From positions 372,001-436,000 of the forward strand of contig JAZAQT010000221.1 in the NCBI GenBank assembly GCA_036417435.1: a stretch of DNA of 64,000 bases. The letters run 5' to 3'. This document shows positions 24,298 through 38,183 of the stretch, one piece after another (the first letter of the stretch is position 1; each line of letters opens with the position of its first letter). The notes below the pieces were generated by a model that searched no databases, was not told the origin of the DNA, and worked only from the letters and a program-made list of their open reading frames with translations. Source of the DNA: Inia geoffrensis (Eukaryota > Chordata > Mammalia > Artiodactyla > Iniidae). Position numbers and translations under genes: made by a program.

Positions 24298-26033
24298 CGC
24301 TTTCTTGTGAGCTGACCGAAAACCCGAAGAATTGCTTCAGGCCCTAATCTCGTTCCGGCATGGCCCGCTGAGCCTTTGGTGAATTCTTCTTCCTGTAGGG
24401 AAATCAGAGTTCAATGTGCCCGTCCAAACACATCGAGTTAGCCGCTCATTGGTTCTCCTTATTCCTGTTCATCTTCCACAGAAATTGCAAACTGTGCCAA
24501 ACAAGAGGTCAAAGGCACTGACTCTCCAAGTGGGGAGAATGTTAATATCGCATCTGGAACGGCGAACTCGAGTATCAGGGGGCGAAAATGCCGATGAGTT
24601 TTAGAAATTATGCCTGATCACTTCGTGGACCATATTCTGGGTTTTCCATGCATATGTTAGCTGAAGGATAAATCCCTTAAACGTGGAGATTTGGGACCCG
24701 TGGAATGGGAACCATGCACCATTACCTCAAAGGGTCTGCATTCCCTCACCAATACTATCAGCCCCAAGTGTCCAGCCTTATCTCTCCCCCAGCTGTGGAT
24801 GTAGAGGTGGTACATCCAAGATTCCTCACAAGCCCTGAAGGACTTATTTAAGAATTTCTCTCTATTTCACAGTCCTTGTGTTTTGTTTTTCAAATTTATT
24901 TTTATAAGGGGATTTAGCTTATTGACACTGCTGTGTGTATGGTGCTGTACACAAATGATTTTCTTATGGAGACCTATAAATGTATGGGTTTTAATTTTCT
25001 TCATAGTCAGGCATATTCCTAGGTTTTGAATACGGGGTGTTGAGTCCATTTCGTTGAGCAAGGAGTAGGTCTTGTCTAATATATATTTGGCTTATGGAAT
25101 GGTATCTGTCCTAATGTTAACCTCTGGTTTTATGCAGCCTCCCCACTCTCCTTTCCCCTTAAGCAAGCATAAGTTTCTTTTGTAAATGTGAGACTCTGTT
25201 GTGTTTTGTAATGCAGTTCACACGTAGCCGTGTTTACATTCCCGGTATTAGTGATATCTTATGATGTTTCTTTTTCTGTGTGACTTATTTCACTTAGAAT
25301 CATCATAACTAAATCCTGTCATTATGCTGCTACTGGTGTGTTGCCATGGATTTCATTGTTGAGTGATATTCCATCGTAGGGATGTACCACAACTTCTATA
25401 TCCATTTTTCTCTTTCTGGGCTATTAAAGTTGTACCATAGTCAAGGATCCTGTACACAGAGCAGCCCCAAACTTTGGTGTGGCTGTGTCTTTTTCATTTA
25501 AATTTTCCGAATCTATAGCACCATAAGTGGAAGTGCCCTAGGCTCTCTAGCTTGGTTTTTTCTTTGTTCCAGGAAACACCATCCACTTCTCCAGAGTGGC
25601 TGTTGGCAATTTACATCCCGCCCATCAGCATAACAAGGCTGCCGGTTCTCCACGGCCTGTCCTGCCTCTCTGGATTTTATACTTTTTTTGGACGGCCCTT
25701 TGGATCGGTGGGAAGTGAGACTTCCTTGTAGTGTGGATTTCCATTGCAGGCTTGCTTGGTTGGCCAAAAAGGGCGTATGCGTTTTTTCCTGAATATATTC
25801 AGGAAAAAACGCATACGCCCTTTTTGGCCAAGTGCATCACTGTCGAACTGCTGCCTCTTTTCCTACGCTTTCAGAGCAATTCTTATCTACCCCCTGATAT
25901 CTGTTTTCTGCAATTCTGCGTCGCGTTCAAGTCCTCTTCACAGCCTTCCTTCAATAAATTTTTGGATGATAGGGGTCATTTGGAACTCTGCAGGATTGTG
26001 AGTTACAGTGCCAAAGATCTCCTTTTCTCAACT
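24298..26033 (+). repeat. Satellite monomer 15
   Basis: 1,736 bp. Private variants are ATGCCGATG near 24588, GGATCCTGTAC near 25446 and TTTTTTTGGACGG near 25684. Palindrome 25760-25831, centre AT, perfect. Confidence 0.97.
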
Positions 26034-27769
26034 CGCTTTCTTGTGAGCTGACCGCAAACCCGAAGAATTGCTTCAGGCCCTAATCTCGTTCCGGCATGGC
26101 CCGCTGAGCCTTTGGTGAATTCTTCTTCCTGTAGGGAAATCAGAGTTCAATGTGCCCGTCCAAACACATCGAGTTAGCCGCTCATTGGTTCTCCTTATTC
26201 CTGTTCATCTTCCACAGAAATTGCAAACTGTGCCAAACAAGAGGTCAAAGGCACTGACTCTCCAAGTGGGGAGAATGTTAATATCGCATCTGGAACGGCG
26301 AACTCGAGTATCAGGGGTCGAAAATGGGGATGAGTTATAGAAATTACGCCTGATCACTTCGTGGACCATATTCTGGGTTTTCCATGCATATTTTAGCTGA
26401 AGGATAAATCCCTTAAACGTGGAGATTTGGGACCCGTGGAATGGGAACCATGCACCATTACCTCAAAGGGTCTGCATTCCCTCACCAATACTATCAGCTC
26501 CAAGTGTCCAGCCTTATCTCTCAGCCAGCTGTGGATGTAGAGGTGGTAAATCCAAGATTCCTCACAAGCCCTGAAGGACTTATTTAAGAATTTCTCTCTA
26601 TTTCACAGTCCTTGTGTTTTGTTTTTCAAATTTATTTTTATAAGGGGATTTAGCTTATTGACACTGCTGTGTGTATGGTGCTGTACACAAATGATTTTCT
26701 TATGGAGACCTATAAATGTATGGGTTTTAATTTTCTTCATAGTCAGGCATATTCCTAGGTTTTGAATACGGGATGTTGAGTCCATTTCGTTGAGCAAGGA
26801 GTAGGTCTTGTCTAATATATATTTGGCTTATGGAATGGTATCTGTCCTAATATGAACCTCTGGTTTTATGCAGCCTCCCCACTCTCCTTTCCCCTTAAGC
26901 AAGCATAAGTTTCTTTTGTAAATGTGAGACTCTGTTGTGTTTTGTAATGCAGTTCACACGTAGCCGTGTTTACATTCCCGGTATTAGTGATATCGTATGA
27001 TGTTTCTTTTTCTGTGTGACTTATTTCACTTAGAATCATCATAACTAAATCCTGTCATTATGTTGCTACTGGTGTGTTGCCATGGATTTCATTGTTGAGT
27101 GATATTCCATTGTAGGGATGTACCACAACTTCTATATCCATTTTTCTCTTTATGGGCTATTAAAGTTGTACCATAGTCAAGGATCCCGTACACAGAGCAG
27201 CCCCAAACTTTGGTGTGGCTGTGTCTTTTTCATTTAAATTTTCCGAATCTATAGCACCATAAGTGGAAGTGCCCTAGGCTCTCTAGCTTGGTTTTTTCTT
27301 TGTTCCAGGAAACACCATCCACTTCTCCAGAGTGGCTGTTGGCAATTTACATCCCGCCCATCAGCATAACAAGGCTGCCTGTTCTCCATGGCCTGTCCTG
27401 CCTCTCTGGATTTTACACTTTTTTCGGACGGCCCTTTGGATCGGTGGGAAGTGAGACTTCCTTGTAGTGCGGATTTCCATTGCAGGCTTGCTTGGTTGGC
27501 CAAAAAGGGCGTATGCGTTTTTTCCTGAATCTATTCAGGAAAAAACGCATACGCCCTTTTTGGCCAAGTGCATCACTGTCGAACTGCTGCCTCTTTTCCT
27601 ACGCTTTCAGAGCAATTCTTATCTACCCCCTGATATCTGTTTTCTGCAATTCTGCGTCGCGTTCAAGTCCTCTTCACAGCCTTCCTTCAATAAATTTTGG
27701 GATGATAGGGGTCATTTGGAACTCTGCAGGATTGTGAGTTACAGTGCCAAAGATCTCCTTTTCTCAACT
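26034..27769 (+). repeat. Satellite monomer 16
   Basis: 1,736 bp. AATTTTGGGATG near 27694 and CTCCATGGCC near 27384 are shared with monomer 18, as is the CT palindrome centre (27496-27567). This suggests a local two-monomer relationship. Confidence 0.97.
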
Positions 27770-29505
27770 CGCTTTCTTGTGAGCTGACCGCAAACCCGAA
27801 GAATTGCTTCAGGCCCTAATCTCGTTCCGGCATGGCCCGCTGAGCCTTTGGTGAATTCTTCTTCCTGTAGGGAAATCAGAGTTCAATGTGCCCGTCCAAA
27901 CACATCGAGTTAGCCGCTCATTGGTTCTCCTTATTCCTGTTCATCTTCCACAGAAATTGCAAACTGTGCCAAACAAGAGGTCAAAGGCACTGACTCTCCA
28001 AGTGGGGAGAATGTTAATATCGCATCTGGAAGGGCGAACTCGAGTATCAGGGGGCGAAAATGGCGATGAGTTTTAGAAATTATGCCTGATCACTTCGTGG
28101 ACCATATTCTGGGTTTTCCATGCATATTTTAGCTGAAGGATAAATCCCTTAAACGTGGAGATTTGGGACCCGTGGAATGGGAACCATGCACCATTACCTC
28201 AAAGGGTCTGCATTCCCTCACCAATACTATCAGCTCCAATTGTCCAGCCTTATCTCTCCCCCAGCTGTGGATGTAGAGGTGGTAAATCCAAGATTCCTCA
28301 CAAGCCCTGAAGGACTTATTTAAGAATTTCTCTCTATTTCACAGTCCTTGTGTTTTGTTTTTCAAATTTATTTTTATAAGGGGATTTAGCTTATTGACAC
28401 TGCTGTGTGTATGGTGCTGTACACAAATGATTTTCTTATGGAGACCTATAAATGTATGGGTTTTAATTTTCTTCATAGTCAGGTATATTCCTAGGTTTTG
28501 AATACGGGGCGTTGAGTCCATATGGTTGAGCGAGGAGTAGGTCTTGTCTAATAAACATTTGGCTTATGGAATGGTATCTGTCCTAATGTCAACCTCTGGT
28601 TTTATGCAGCCTCCGCACTCTCCTTTACCCTTAAGCAAGCCTAAGTTTCTTTTGTAAATGTGAGACTCTGTTGTGTTTTGAAATGCAGCTCACGCGTAGC
28701 CGTGTTTACATTCCCGGTATTAGTGATATCTCATGATGTTTCTTTTTCTGTGTGACTTATTTCACTTAGAATCATCATAACTAAATCCTCTCATTATGCT
28801 GCTACTGGTGTGTTGCCATTGATTACATTGTTGAGTGATATTCCATTGTAGGGATGTACCACAACTTCTATATCCATTTTTCTCTTTCTGGGCTATTAAA
28901 GTTGTACCATAGTCAAGGATCCCGTACACAAAGCAGCCCCAAACTTTGGTGTGGCTGTGTCTTTTTCATTTAAATTTTCCGAATCTATAGCACCATAAGT
29001 GGAAGTGCCCTAGGCTCTCTAGCTTGGTTTTTTCTTTGTTCCAGGAAACACCATCCACTTCTCCAGAGTGGCTGTAGACAATTTACATCCCGCCCATCAG
29101 CATAACAAGGCTGCCAGTTCTCCACGGCCTGTCCTGCCTCTCTGGATTTTACACTTTTTTCGGACGGCCCTTTGGATCGGTGGGAAGTGAGACGTCCTTG
29201 TAGTGCGGATTTCCATTGCAGGCTTGCTTGGTTGGCCAAAAAGGGCGTATGCGTTTTTTCCTGAATATATTCAGGAAAAAACGCATACGCCCTTTTTGGC
29301 CAAGTGCATCACTGTCGAACTGCTGCCTCTTTTCTTACGCTTTCAGAGCAATTCTTATCTACCCCCTGATATCTGTTTTCTGCAATTCTGCGTCGCGTTC
29401 AAGTCCTCTTCACAGCCTTCCTTCAATAAATTTTTGGATGATAGGGGTCATTTGGAACTCTGCAGGATTGTGAGTTACAGTGCCAAAGATCTCCTTTTCT
29501 CAACT
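27770..29505 (+). repeat. Satellite monomer 17 (divergent L1 patch)
   Basis: 1,736 bp. It carries the divergent L1 haplotype only from about 28,483 to 28,825 and is otherwise ordinary right-type. AATAAACATTTGG near 28551 is shared with monomer 18. Palindrome 29232-29303, centre AT, perfect. Confidence 0.97.
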
Positions 29506-31240
29506 CGCTTTCTTGTGAGCTGACCGAAAACCCGAAGAATTGCTTCAGGCCCTAATCTCGTTCCGGCATGGCCCGCTGAGCCTTTGGTGAATTCTTCTTC
29601 CTGTAGGGAAATCAGAGTTCAATGTGCCCGTCCAAACACATCGAATTACCGCTCATTGGTTCTCCTTATTCCTGTTCATCTTCCACAGAAATTGCAAACT
29701 GTGCCAAACAAGAGGTCAAAGGCACTGACTCTCCAAGTGGGGAGAATGTTAATATCGCATCTGGAACGGCGAACTCGAGTATCAGGGGGCGAAAATGGCG
29801 ATGAGTTTTAGAAATTATGCCTGATCACTTCGTGGACCATATTCTGGGTTTTCCATGCATATTTTAGCTGAAGGATAAATCCCTTAAACGTGGAGATTTG
29901 GGACCCGTGGAATGGGAACCATGCACCATTACCTCAAAGCGTCTGCATTCCCTCACCAATACTATCAGCCCCAAGTGTCCAGCCTTATCTCTCCCCCAGC
30001 TGTGGATGTAGAGGTGGTAAATCCAAGATTCCTCACAAGCCCTGAAGGACTTATTTAAGAATTTCTCTCTATTTCACAGTCCTTGTGTTTTGTTTTTCAA
30101 ATTTATTTTTATAAGGGGATTTAGCTTATTGACACTGCTGTGTGTATGGTGCTGTCCACAAATGATTTTCTTATGGAGACCTATAAATGTATGGGTTTTA
30201 ATTTTCTTCATAGTCAGGTATATTCCTAGGTTTTGAATACGGGGCGTTGAGTCCATATGGTTGAGCGAGGAGTAGGTCTTGTCTAATAAACATTTGGCTT
30301 ATGGAATGGTATCTGTCCTAATGTCAACCTCTGGTTTTATGCAGCCTCCGCACTCTCCTTTACCCTTAAGCAAGCCTAAGTTTCTTTTGTAAATGTGAGA
30401 CTCTGTTGTGTTTTGAAATGCAGCTCACGCGTAGCCGTGTTTACATTCCCGGTATTAGTGATATCTTATGATGTTTCTTTTTCTGTGTGACTTATTTCAC
30501 TTAGAATCATCATAACTAAATCCTCTCATTATGCTGCTACTGGTGTGTTGCCATTGATTACATTGTTGAGTGATATTCCATTGTAGGGATGTACCACAAC
30601 TTCTATATCCATTTTTCTCTTTCTGGGCTATTAAAGTTGTACCATAGTCAAGGATCCCGTACACAGAGCAGCCCCAAACTTTGGTGTGGCTGTGTCTTTT
30701 TCATTTAAATTTTCCGAATCTATAGCACCATAAGTGGAAGTGCCCTAGGCTTTCTAGCTTGGTTTTTTCTTTGTTCCAGGAAACACCATCCACTTCTCCA
30801 GAGTGGCTGTTGACAATTTACATCCCGCCCATCAGCATAACAAGGCTGCCGGTTCTCCATGGCCTGTCCTGCCTCTCTGGATTTTACACTTTTTTCGGAC
30901 GGCCCTTTGGATCGGTGGGAAGTGAGACTTCCTTGTAGTGCGGATTTCCATTGCAGGCTTGCTTGGTTGGCCAAAAAGGGCGTATGCGTTTTTTCCTGAA
31001 TCTATTCAGGAAAAAACGCATACGCCCTTTTTGGCCAAGTGCATCACTGTCGAACTGCTGCCTCTTTTCCTACGCTTTCAGAGCAATTCTTATCTACCCC
31101 CTGATATCTGTTTTCTGCAATTCTGCGTCGCGTTCAAGTCCTCTTCACAGCCTTCCTTCAATAAATTTTGGGATGATAGGGGTCATTTGGAACTCTGCAG
31201 AATTGTGAGTTACAGTGCCAAAGATCTCCTTTTCTCAACT
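29506..31240 (+). repeat. Satellite monomer 18 (divergent L1 patch)
   Basis: 1,735 bp. One base is lost in TCGAATTACCGC near 29641, a lesion seen again only in monomers 32-37. The divergent patch runs from about 30,217 to 30,560. CTGTCCACAAATG near 30152 is shared with monomer 19. Palindrome 30967-31038, centre CT. Confidence 0.97.
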
Positions 31241-32976
31241 CGCTTTCTTGTGAGCTGACCGCAAACCCGAAGAATTGCTTCAGGCCCTAATCTCGTTCCG
31301 GCATGGCCCGCTGAGCGTTTGGTGAATTCTTCTTCCTGTAGGGAAATCAGAGTTCAATGTGCCCGTCCAAACACATCGAGTTAGCCGCTCATTGGTTCTC
31401 CTTATTCCTGTTCATCTTCCACAGAAATTGCAAACTGTGCCAAACAAGAGGTCAAAGGCACTGACTCTCCAAGTGGGGAGAATGTTAATATCGCATCTGG
31501 AACGGCGAACTCGAGTATCAGGGGGCGAAAATGGCGATGAGTTTTAGAAATTATGCCTGATCACTTCGTGGACCATATTCTGGGTTTTCCATGCATATTT
31601 TAGCTGAAGGATAAATCCCTTAAACGTGGAGATTTGGGACCCGTGGAATGGGAACCATGCACCATTACCTCAAAGGGTCTGCATTCCCTCACCAATACTA
31701 TCAGCCCCAAGTGTCCAGCCTTATCTCTCCCCCAGCTGTGGATGTAGAGGTGGTAAATCCAAGATTCCTCACAAGCCCTGAAGGACTTATTTAAGAATTT
31801 CTCTCTATTTCACAGTCCTTGTGTTTTGTTTTTCAAATTTATTTTTATAAGGGGATTTAGCTTATTGACACTGCTGTGTGTATGGTGCTGTCCACAAATG
31901 ATTTTCTTATGGAGACCTATAAATGTATGGGTTTTAATTTTCTTCATAGTCAGGTATATTCCTAGGTTTTGAATACGGGGCGTTGAGTCCATATGGTTAA
32001 GCGAGGAGTAGGTCTTGTCTAATATATATTTGGCTTATGGAATGGTATCTGTCCTAATATGAACCTCTGGTTTTATGCAGCCTCCCCACTCTCCTTTCCC
32101 CTTAAGCAAGCATAAGTTTCTTTTGTAAATGTGAGACTCTGTTGTGTTTTGTAATGCAGTTCACACGTAGCCGTGTTTACATTCCCGGTATTAGTGATAT
32201 CTTATGATGTTTCTTTTTCTGTGTGACTTATTTCACTTAGAATCATCATAACTAAATCCTGTCATTATGCTGCTACTGGTGTGTTGCCATGGATTTCATT
32301 GTTGAGTGATATTCCATTGTAGGGATGTACCACAACTTCTATATCCATTTTTCTCTTTCTGGGCTATTAAATTTGTACCATAGTCAAGGATCCCGTACAC
32401 AGAGCAGCCCCAAACTTTGGTGTGGCTTTGTCTTTTTCATTTAAATTTTCCGAATCTATAGCACCATAAGTGGAAGTGCCCTAGGCTCTCTAGCTTGTTT
32501 TTTTCTTTGTTCCAGGAAACACCATCCACTTCTCCAGAGTGGCTGTTGGCAATTTACATCCCGCCCATCAGCATAACAAGGCTGCCGGTTCTCCACGGCC
32601 TGTCCTGCCTCTCTGGATTTTACACTTTTTTCGGACGGCCCTTTGGATCGGTGGGAAGTGAGACTTCCTTGTAGTGCGGATTTCCATTGCAGGCTTGCTT
32701 GGTTGGCCAAAAAGGGCGTATGCGTTTTTTCCTGAATATATTCAGGAAAAAACGCATACGCCCTTTTTGGCCAAGTGCATCACTGTCGAACTGCTGCCTC
32801 TTTTCCTACGCTTTCAGAGCAATTCTTATCTACCCCCTGATATCTGTTTTCTGCAATTCTGCGTCGCGTTCAAGTCCTCTTCACAGCCTTCCTTCAATAA
32901 AGTTTTGGATGATAGGGGTCATTTGGAACTCTGCAGGATTGTGAGTTACAGTGCCAAAGATCTCCTTTTCTCAACT
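31241..32976 (+). repeat. Satellite monomer 19 (recombinant)
   Basis: 1,736 bp. It follows the monomer-18 haplotype up to GCGAGGAG near 32,003, then ordinary right-type by AATATGAACC near 32,056. It is the first monomer with AATAAAGTTTTGG (near 32896) instead of AATAAATTTTTGG; all later ones have it. Palindrome 32703-32774, centre AT, perfect. Confidence 0.97.
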
Positions 32977-34712
32977 CGCTTTCTTGTGAGCTGACTGAAA
33001 ACCCGAAGAATTGCTTCAGGCCCTAATCTCGTTCCGGCATGGCCCGCTGAGCCTTTGGTGAATTCTTCTTCCTGTAGGGAAATCAGAGTTCAATGTGCCC
33101 GTCCAAACACATCGAGTTAGCCGCTCATTGGTTCTCCTTATTCTTGTTCATCTTCCACAGAAATTGCAAACTGTGCCAAACAAGAGGTCAAAGGCACTGA
33201 CTCTCCAAGTGGGGAGAATGTTAATATCGCATCAGGAACGGCGAACTCGAGTATCAGGGGGCGAAAATGGGGATGAGTTTTAGAAATTATGCCTGATCAC
33301 TTCGTGGACCATATTCTGGGTTTTCCATGCATATTTTAGCTGAAGGATAAATCCCTTAAACGTGGAGATTTGGGACCCGTGGAATGGGAACCATGCACCA
33401 TTACCTCAAAGGGTCTGCATTCCCTCACCAATACTATCAGCCCCAAGTGTCCAGCCTTATCTCTCCCCCAGCTGTGGATGTAGAGGTGGTAAATCCAAGA
33501 TTCCTCACAAGCCCTGAAGGACTTATTTAAGAATTTCTCTCTATTTCACAGTCCTTGTGTTTTGTTTTTCAAATTTATTTTTATAAGGGGATTTAGCTTA
33601 TTGACACTGCTGTGTGTATGGTGCTGTACACAAATGATTTTCTTATGGAGACCTATAAATGTATGGGTTTTAATTTTCTTCATAGTCAGGCATATTCCTA
33701 GGTTTTGAATACGGGGTGTTGAGTCCATTTCGTTGAGCAAGGAGTAGGTCTTGTCTAATATATATTTGGCTTATGGAATGGTATCTGTCCTAATGTGAAC
33801 CTCTGGTTTTATGCAGCCTCCCCACTCTCCTTTCCCCTTAAGCAAGCATAAGTTTCTTTTGTAAATGTGAGACTCTGTTGTGTTTTGTAATGCAGTTCAC
33901 ACGTAGCCGTGTTTACATTCCCGGTATTAGTGATATCTTATGATGTTTCTTTTTCTGTGTGACTTATTTCACTTAGAATCATCATAACTAAATCCTGTCA
34001 TTATGCTGCTACTTGTGTGTTGCCATGGATTTCATTGTTGAGTGATATTCCATTGTAGGGATGTACCACAACTTCTATATCCATTTTTCTCTTTCTGGGC
34101 TATTAAAGTTGTACCATAGTCAAGGATCCCGTACACAGAGCAGCCCCAAACTTTGGTGTGGCTGTGTCTTTTTCATTTAAATTTTCCGAATCTATAGCAC
34201 CATAAGTGGAAGTGCCCTAGGCTCTCTAGCTTGGTTTTTTCTTTGTTCCAGGAAACACCATCCACTTCTCCAGAGTGGCTGTTGGCAATTTACATCCCGC
34301 CCATCAGCATAACAAGGCTGCCGGTTCTCCACGGCCTGTCCTGCCTCTCTGGATTTTACACTTTTTTCGGACGGCCCTTTGGATCGGTGGGAAGTGAGAC
34401 TTCCTTGTAGTGCGGATTTCCATTGCAGGCTTGCTTGGTTGGCCAAAAAGGGCGTATGCGTTTTTTCCTGAATATATTCAGGAAAAAACGCATACGCCCT
34501 TTTTGGCCAAGTGCATCACTGTCGAACTGCTGCCTCTTTTCCTACGCTTTCAGAGCAATTCTTATCTACCCCCTGATATCTGTTTTCTGCAATTCTGCGT
34601 CGTGTTCAAGTCCTCTTCACAGCCTTCCTTCAATAAAGTTTTGGATGATAGGGGTCATTTGGAACTCTGCAGGATTGTGAGTTACAGTGCCAAAGATCTC
34701 CTTTTCTCAACT
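32977..34712 (+). repeat. Satellite monomer 20
   Basis: 1,736 bp. Private variants are ATTCTTGTTC near 33141 and GCATCAGGAACG near 33229. CGTCGTGTTCAAG near 34599 is shared with monomer 22 and marks the start of a dimer duplication. Palindrome 34439-34510, centre AT, perfect. Confidence 0.97.
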
Positions 34713-36448
34713 CGCTTTCTTGTGAGCTGACCGCAAACCCGAAGAATTGCTTCAGGCCCTAATCTCGTTCCGGCATGGCCCGCTGAGCCTTTGGTGAATT
34801 CTTCTTCCTGTAGGGAAATCAGAGTTCAATGTGCCCGACCAAACACATCGAGTTAGCCGCTCATTGGTTCTCCTTATTCCTGTTCATCTTCCACAGAAAT
34901 TGCAAACTGTGCCAAACAAGAGGTCAAAGGCACTGACTCTCCAAGTGGGGAGAATGTTAATATCGCATCTGGAACGGCGAACTCGAGTATCAGGGGGCGA
35001 AAATGGCGATGAGTTTTAGAAATTATGCCTGATCACTTCGTGGACCATATTCTGGGTTTTCCATGCATATTTTAGCTGAAGGATAAATCCCTTAAACGTG
35101 GAGATTTGGGACCCGTGGAATGGGAACCATGCACCATTACCTCAAAGGGTCTGCATTCCCTCACCAATACTATCAACCCCAAGTGTCCAGCCTTATCTCT
35201 CCCCCAGCTGTGGATGTAGAGGTGGTAAATCCAAGATTCCTCACAAGCCCTGAAGGACTTATTTAAGAATTTCTCTCTATTTCACAGTCCTTGTGTTTTG
35301 TTTTTCAAATTTATTTTTATAAGGGGATTTAGCTTATTGACACTGCTGTGTGTATGGTGCTGTACACAAATGATTTTCTTATGGAGACCTATAAATGTAT
35401 GGGTTTTAATTTTCTTCATAGTCAGGCATATTCCTAGGTTTTGAATACGGGGTGTTGAGTCCATTTCGTTGAGCAAGGAGTAGGTCTTGTCTAATATATA
35501 TTTGGCTTATGGAATGGTATCTGTCCTAATATGAACCTCTGGTTTTATGCAGCCTCCCCACTCTCCTTTCCCCTTAAGCAAGCATAAGTTTCTTTTGTAA
35601 ATGTGAGACTCTGTTGTGTTTTGTAATGCAGTTCACACGTAGCCGTGTTTACATTCCCGGTATTAGTGATATCTTATGATGTTTCTTTTTCTGTGTGACT
35701 TATTTCACTTAGAATCATCATAACTAAATCCTGTCATTATGCTGCTACTGGTGTGTTGCCATGGATTTCATTGTTGAGTGATATTCCATTGTAGGGATGT
35801 ACCACAACTTCTATATCCATTTTTCTCTTTCTGGGCTATTAAAGTTGTACCATAGTCAAGGATCCCGTACACAGAGCAGCCCCAAACTTTGGTGTGGCTG
35901 TGTCTTTTTCATTTAAATTTTCCGAATCTATAGCACCATAAGTGGAAGTGCCCTAGGCTCTCTAGCTTGGTTTTTTCTTTGTTCCAGGAAACACCATCCA
36001 CTTCTCCAGAGTGGCTGTTGGCAATTTACATCCTGCCCATCAGCATAACAAGGCTGCCGGTTCTCCACGGCCTGTCCTGCCTCTCTGGATTTTACACTTT
36101 TTTCGGACGGCCCTTTGGATCGGTGGGAAGTGAGACTTCCTTGTAGTGCGGATTTCCATTGCAGGCTTGCTTGGTTGGCCAAAAAGGGCGTATGCGTTTT
36201 TTCCTGAATATATTCAGGAAAAAACGCATACGCCCTTTTTGGCCAAGTGCATCACTGTCGAACTGCTGCCTCTTTTCCTACGCTTTCAGAGCAATTCTTA
36301 TCTACCCACTGATATCTGTTTTCTGCAATTCTGCGTCGCGTTCAAGTCCTCTTCACAGCCTTCCTTCAATAAAGTTTTGGATGATAGGGGTCATTTGGAA
36401 CTCTGCAGGATTGTGAGTTACAGTGCCAAAGATCTCCTTTTCTCAACT
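34713..36448 (+). repeat. Satellite monomer 21
   Basis: 1,736 bp. GCCCGACCAAAC near 34834 and ATCAACCCC near 35173 are shared with monomer 23 at 3,471 bp. Palindrome 36175-36246, centre AT, perfect. Confidence 0.97.
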
Positions 36449-38183
36449 CGCTTTCTTGTGAGCTGACCGCAAACCCGAAGAATTGCTTCAGGCCCTAATC
36501 TCGTTCCGGCATGGCCCGCTGAGCCTTTGGTGAATTCTTCTTCCTGTAGGGAAATCAGAGTTCAATGTGCCCGTCCAAACACATCGAGTTAGCCGCTCAT
36601 TGGTTCTCCTTATTCCTGTTCATCTTCCACAGAAATTGCAAACTGTGCCAAACAAGAGGTCAAAGGCACTGACTCTCCAAGTGGGGAGAATGTTAATATC
36701 GCATCTGGAACGGCGAACTCGAGTATCAGGGGGCGAAAATGGCGATGAGTTTTAGAAATTATGCCTGATCACTTCGTGGACCATATTCTGGGTTTTCCAT
36801 GCATATTTTAGCTGAAGGATAAATCCCTTAAACGTGGAGATTTGGGACCCGTGGAATGGGAACCATGCACCATTACCTCAAAGGGTCTGCATTCCCTCAC
36901 CAATACTATCAGCCCCAAGTGTCCAGCCTTATCTCTCCCCCAGCTGTGGATGTAGAGGTGGTAAATCCAAGATTCCTAACAAGCCCTGAAGGACTTATTT
37001 AAGAATTTCTCTCTATTTCACAGTCCTTGTGTTTTGTTTTTCAAATTTATTTTTATAAGGGGATTTAGCTTATTGACACTGCTGTGTGTATGGTGCTGTA
37101 CACAAATGATTTTCTTATGGAGACCTATAAATGTATGGGTTTTAATTTTCCTCATAGTCAGGCATATTCCTAGGTTTTGAATACGGGGTGTTGAGTCCAT
37201 TTCGTTGAGCAAGGAGTAGGTCTTGTCTAATATATATTTGGCTTATGGAATGGTATCTGTCCTAATATGAACCTCTGGTTTTATGCAGCCTCCCCACTCT
37301 CCTTTCCCCTTAAGCAAGCATAAGTTTCTTTGTAAATATGAGACTCTGTTGTGTTTTGTAATGCAGTTCACACGTAGCCGTGTTTACATTCCCGGTATTA
37401 GTGATATCTTATGATGTTTCTTTTTCTGTGTGACTTATTTCACTTAGAATCATCATAACTAAATCCTGTCATTATGCTGCTACTGGTGTGTTGCCATGGA
37501 TTTCATTGTTGAGTGATATTCCATTGTAGGGATGTACCACAACTTCTATATCCATTTTTCTCTCTCTGGGCTATTAAATTTGTACCATAGTCAAGGATCC
37601 CGTACACAGAGCAGCCCCAAACATTGGTGTGGCTTTGTCTTTTTCATTTAAATTTTCCGAATCTATAGCACCATAAGTGGAAGTGCCCTAGGCTCTCTAG
37701 CTTGGTTTTTTCTTTGTTCCAGGAAACACCATCCACTTCTCCAGAGTGGCTGTTGGCAATTTACATCCCGCCCATCAGCATAACAAGGCTGCCGGTTCTC
37801 CACGGCCTGTCCTGCCTCTCTGGATTTTACACTTTTTTCGGACGGCCCTTTGGATCGGTGGGAAGTGAGACTTCCTTGTAGTGCGGATTTCCATTGCAGG
37901 CTTGCTTGGTTGGCCAAAAAGGGCGTATGCGTTTTTTCCTGAATATATTCAGGAAAAAACGCATACGCCCTTTTTGGCCAAGTGCATCACTGTCGAACTG
38001 CTGCCTCTTTTCCTACGCTTTCAGAGCAATTCTTATCTACCCCCTGATATCTGTTTTTTGCAATTCTGCGTCGTGTTCAAGTCCTCTTCACAGCCTTCCT
38101 TCAATAAAGTTTTGGATGATAGGGGTCATTTGGAACTCTGCAGGATTGTGAGTTACAGTGCCAAAGATCTCCTTTTCTCAACT
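36449..38183 (+). repeat. Satellite monomer 22
   Basis: 1,735 bp. TTTCTTTGTAAATATG near 37325 (one T lost), CCTAACAAGCC near 36976 and AAACATTGG near 37619 are shared with monomer 24. CCTCATAGTC near 37150 is private. Palindrome 37910-37981, centre AT, perfect. Confidence 0.97.
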
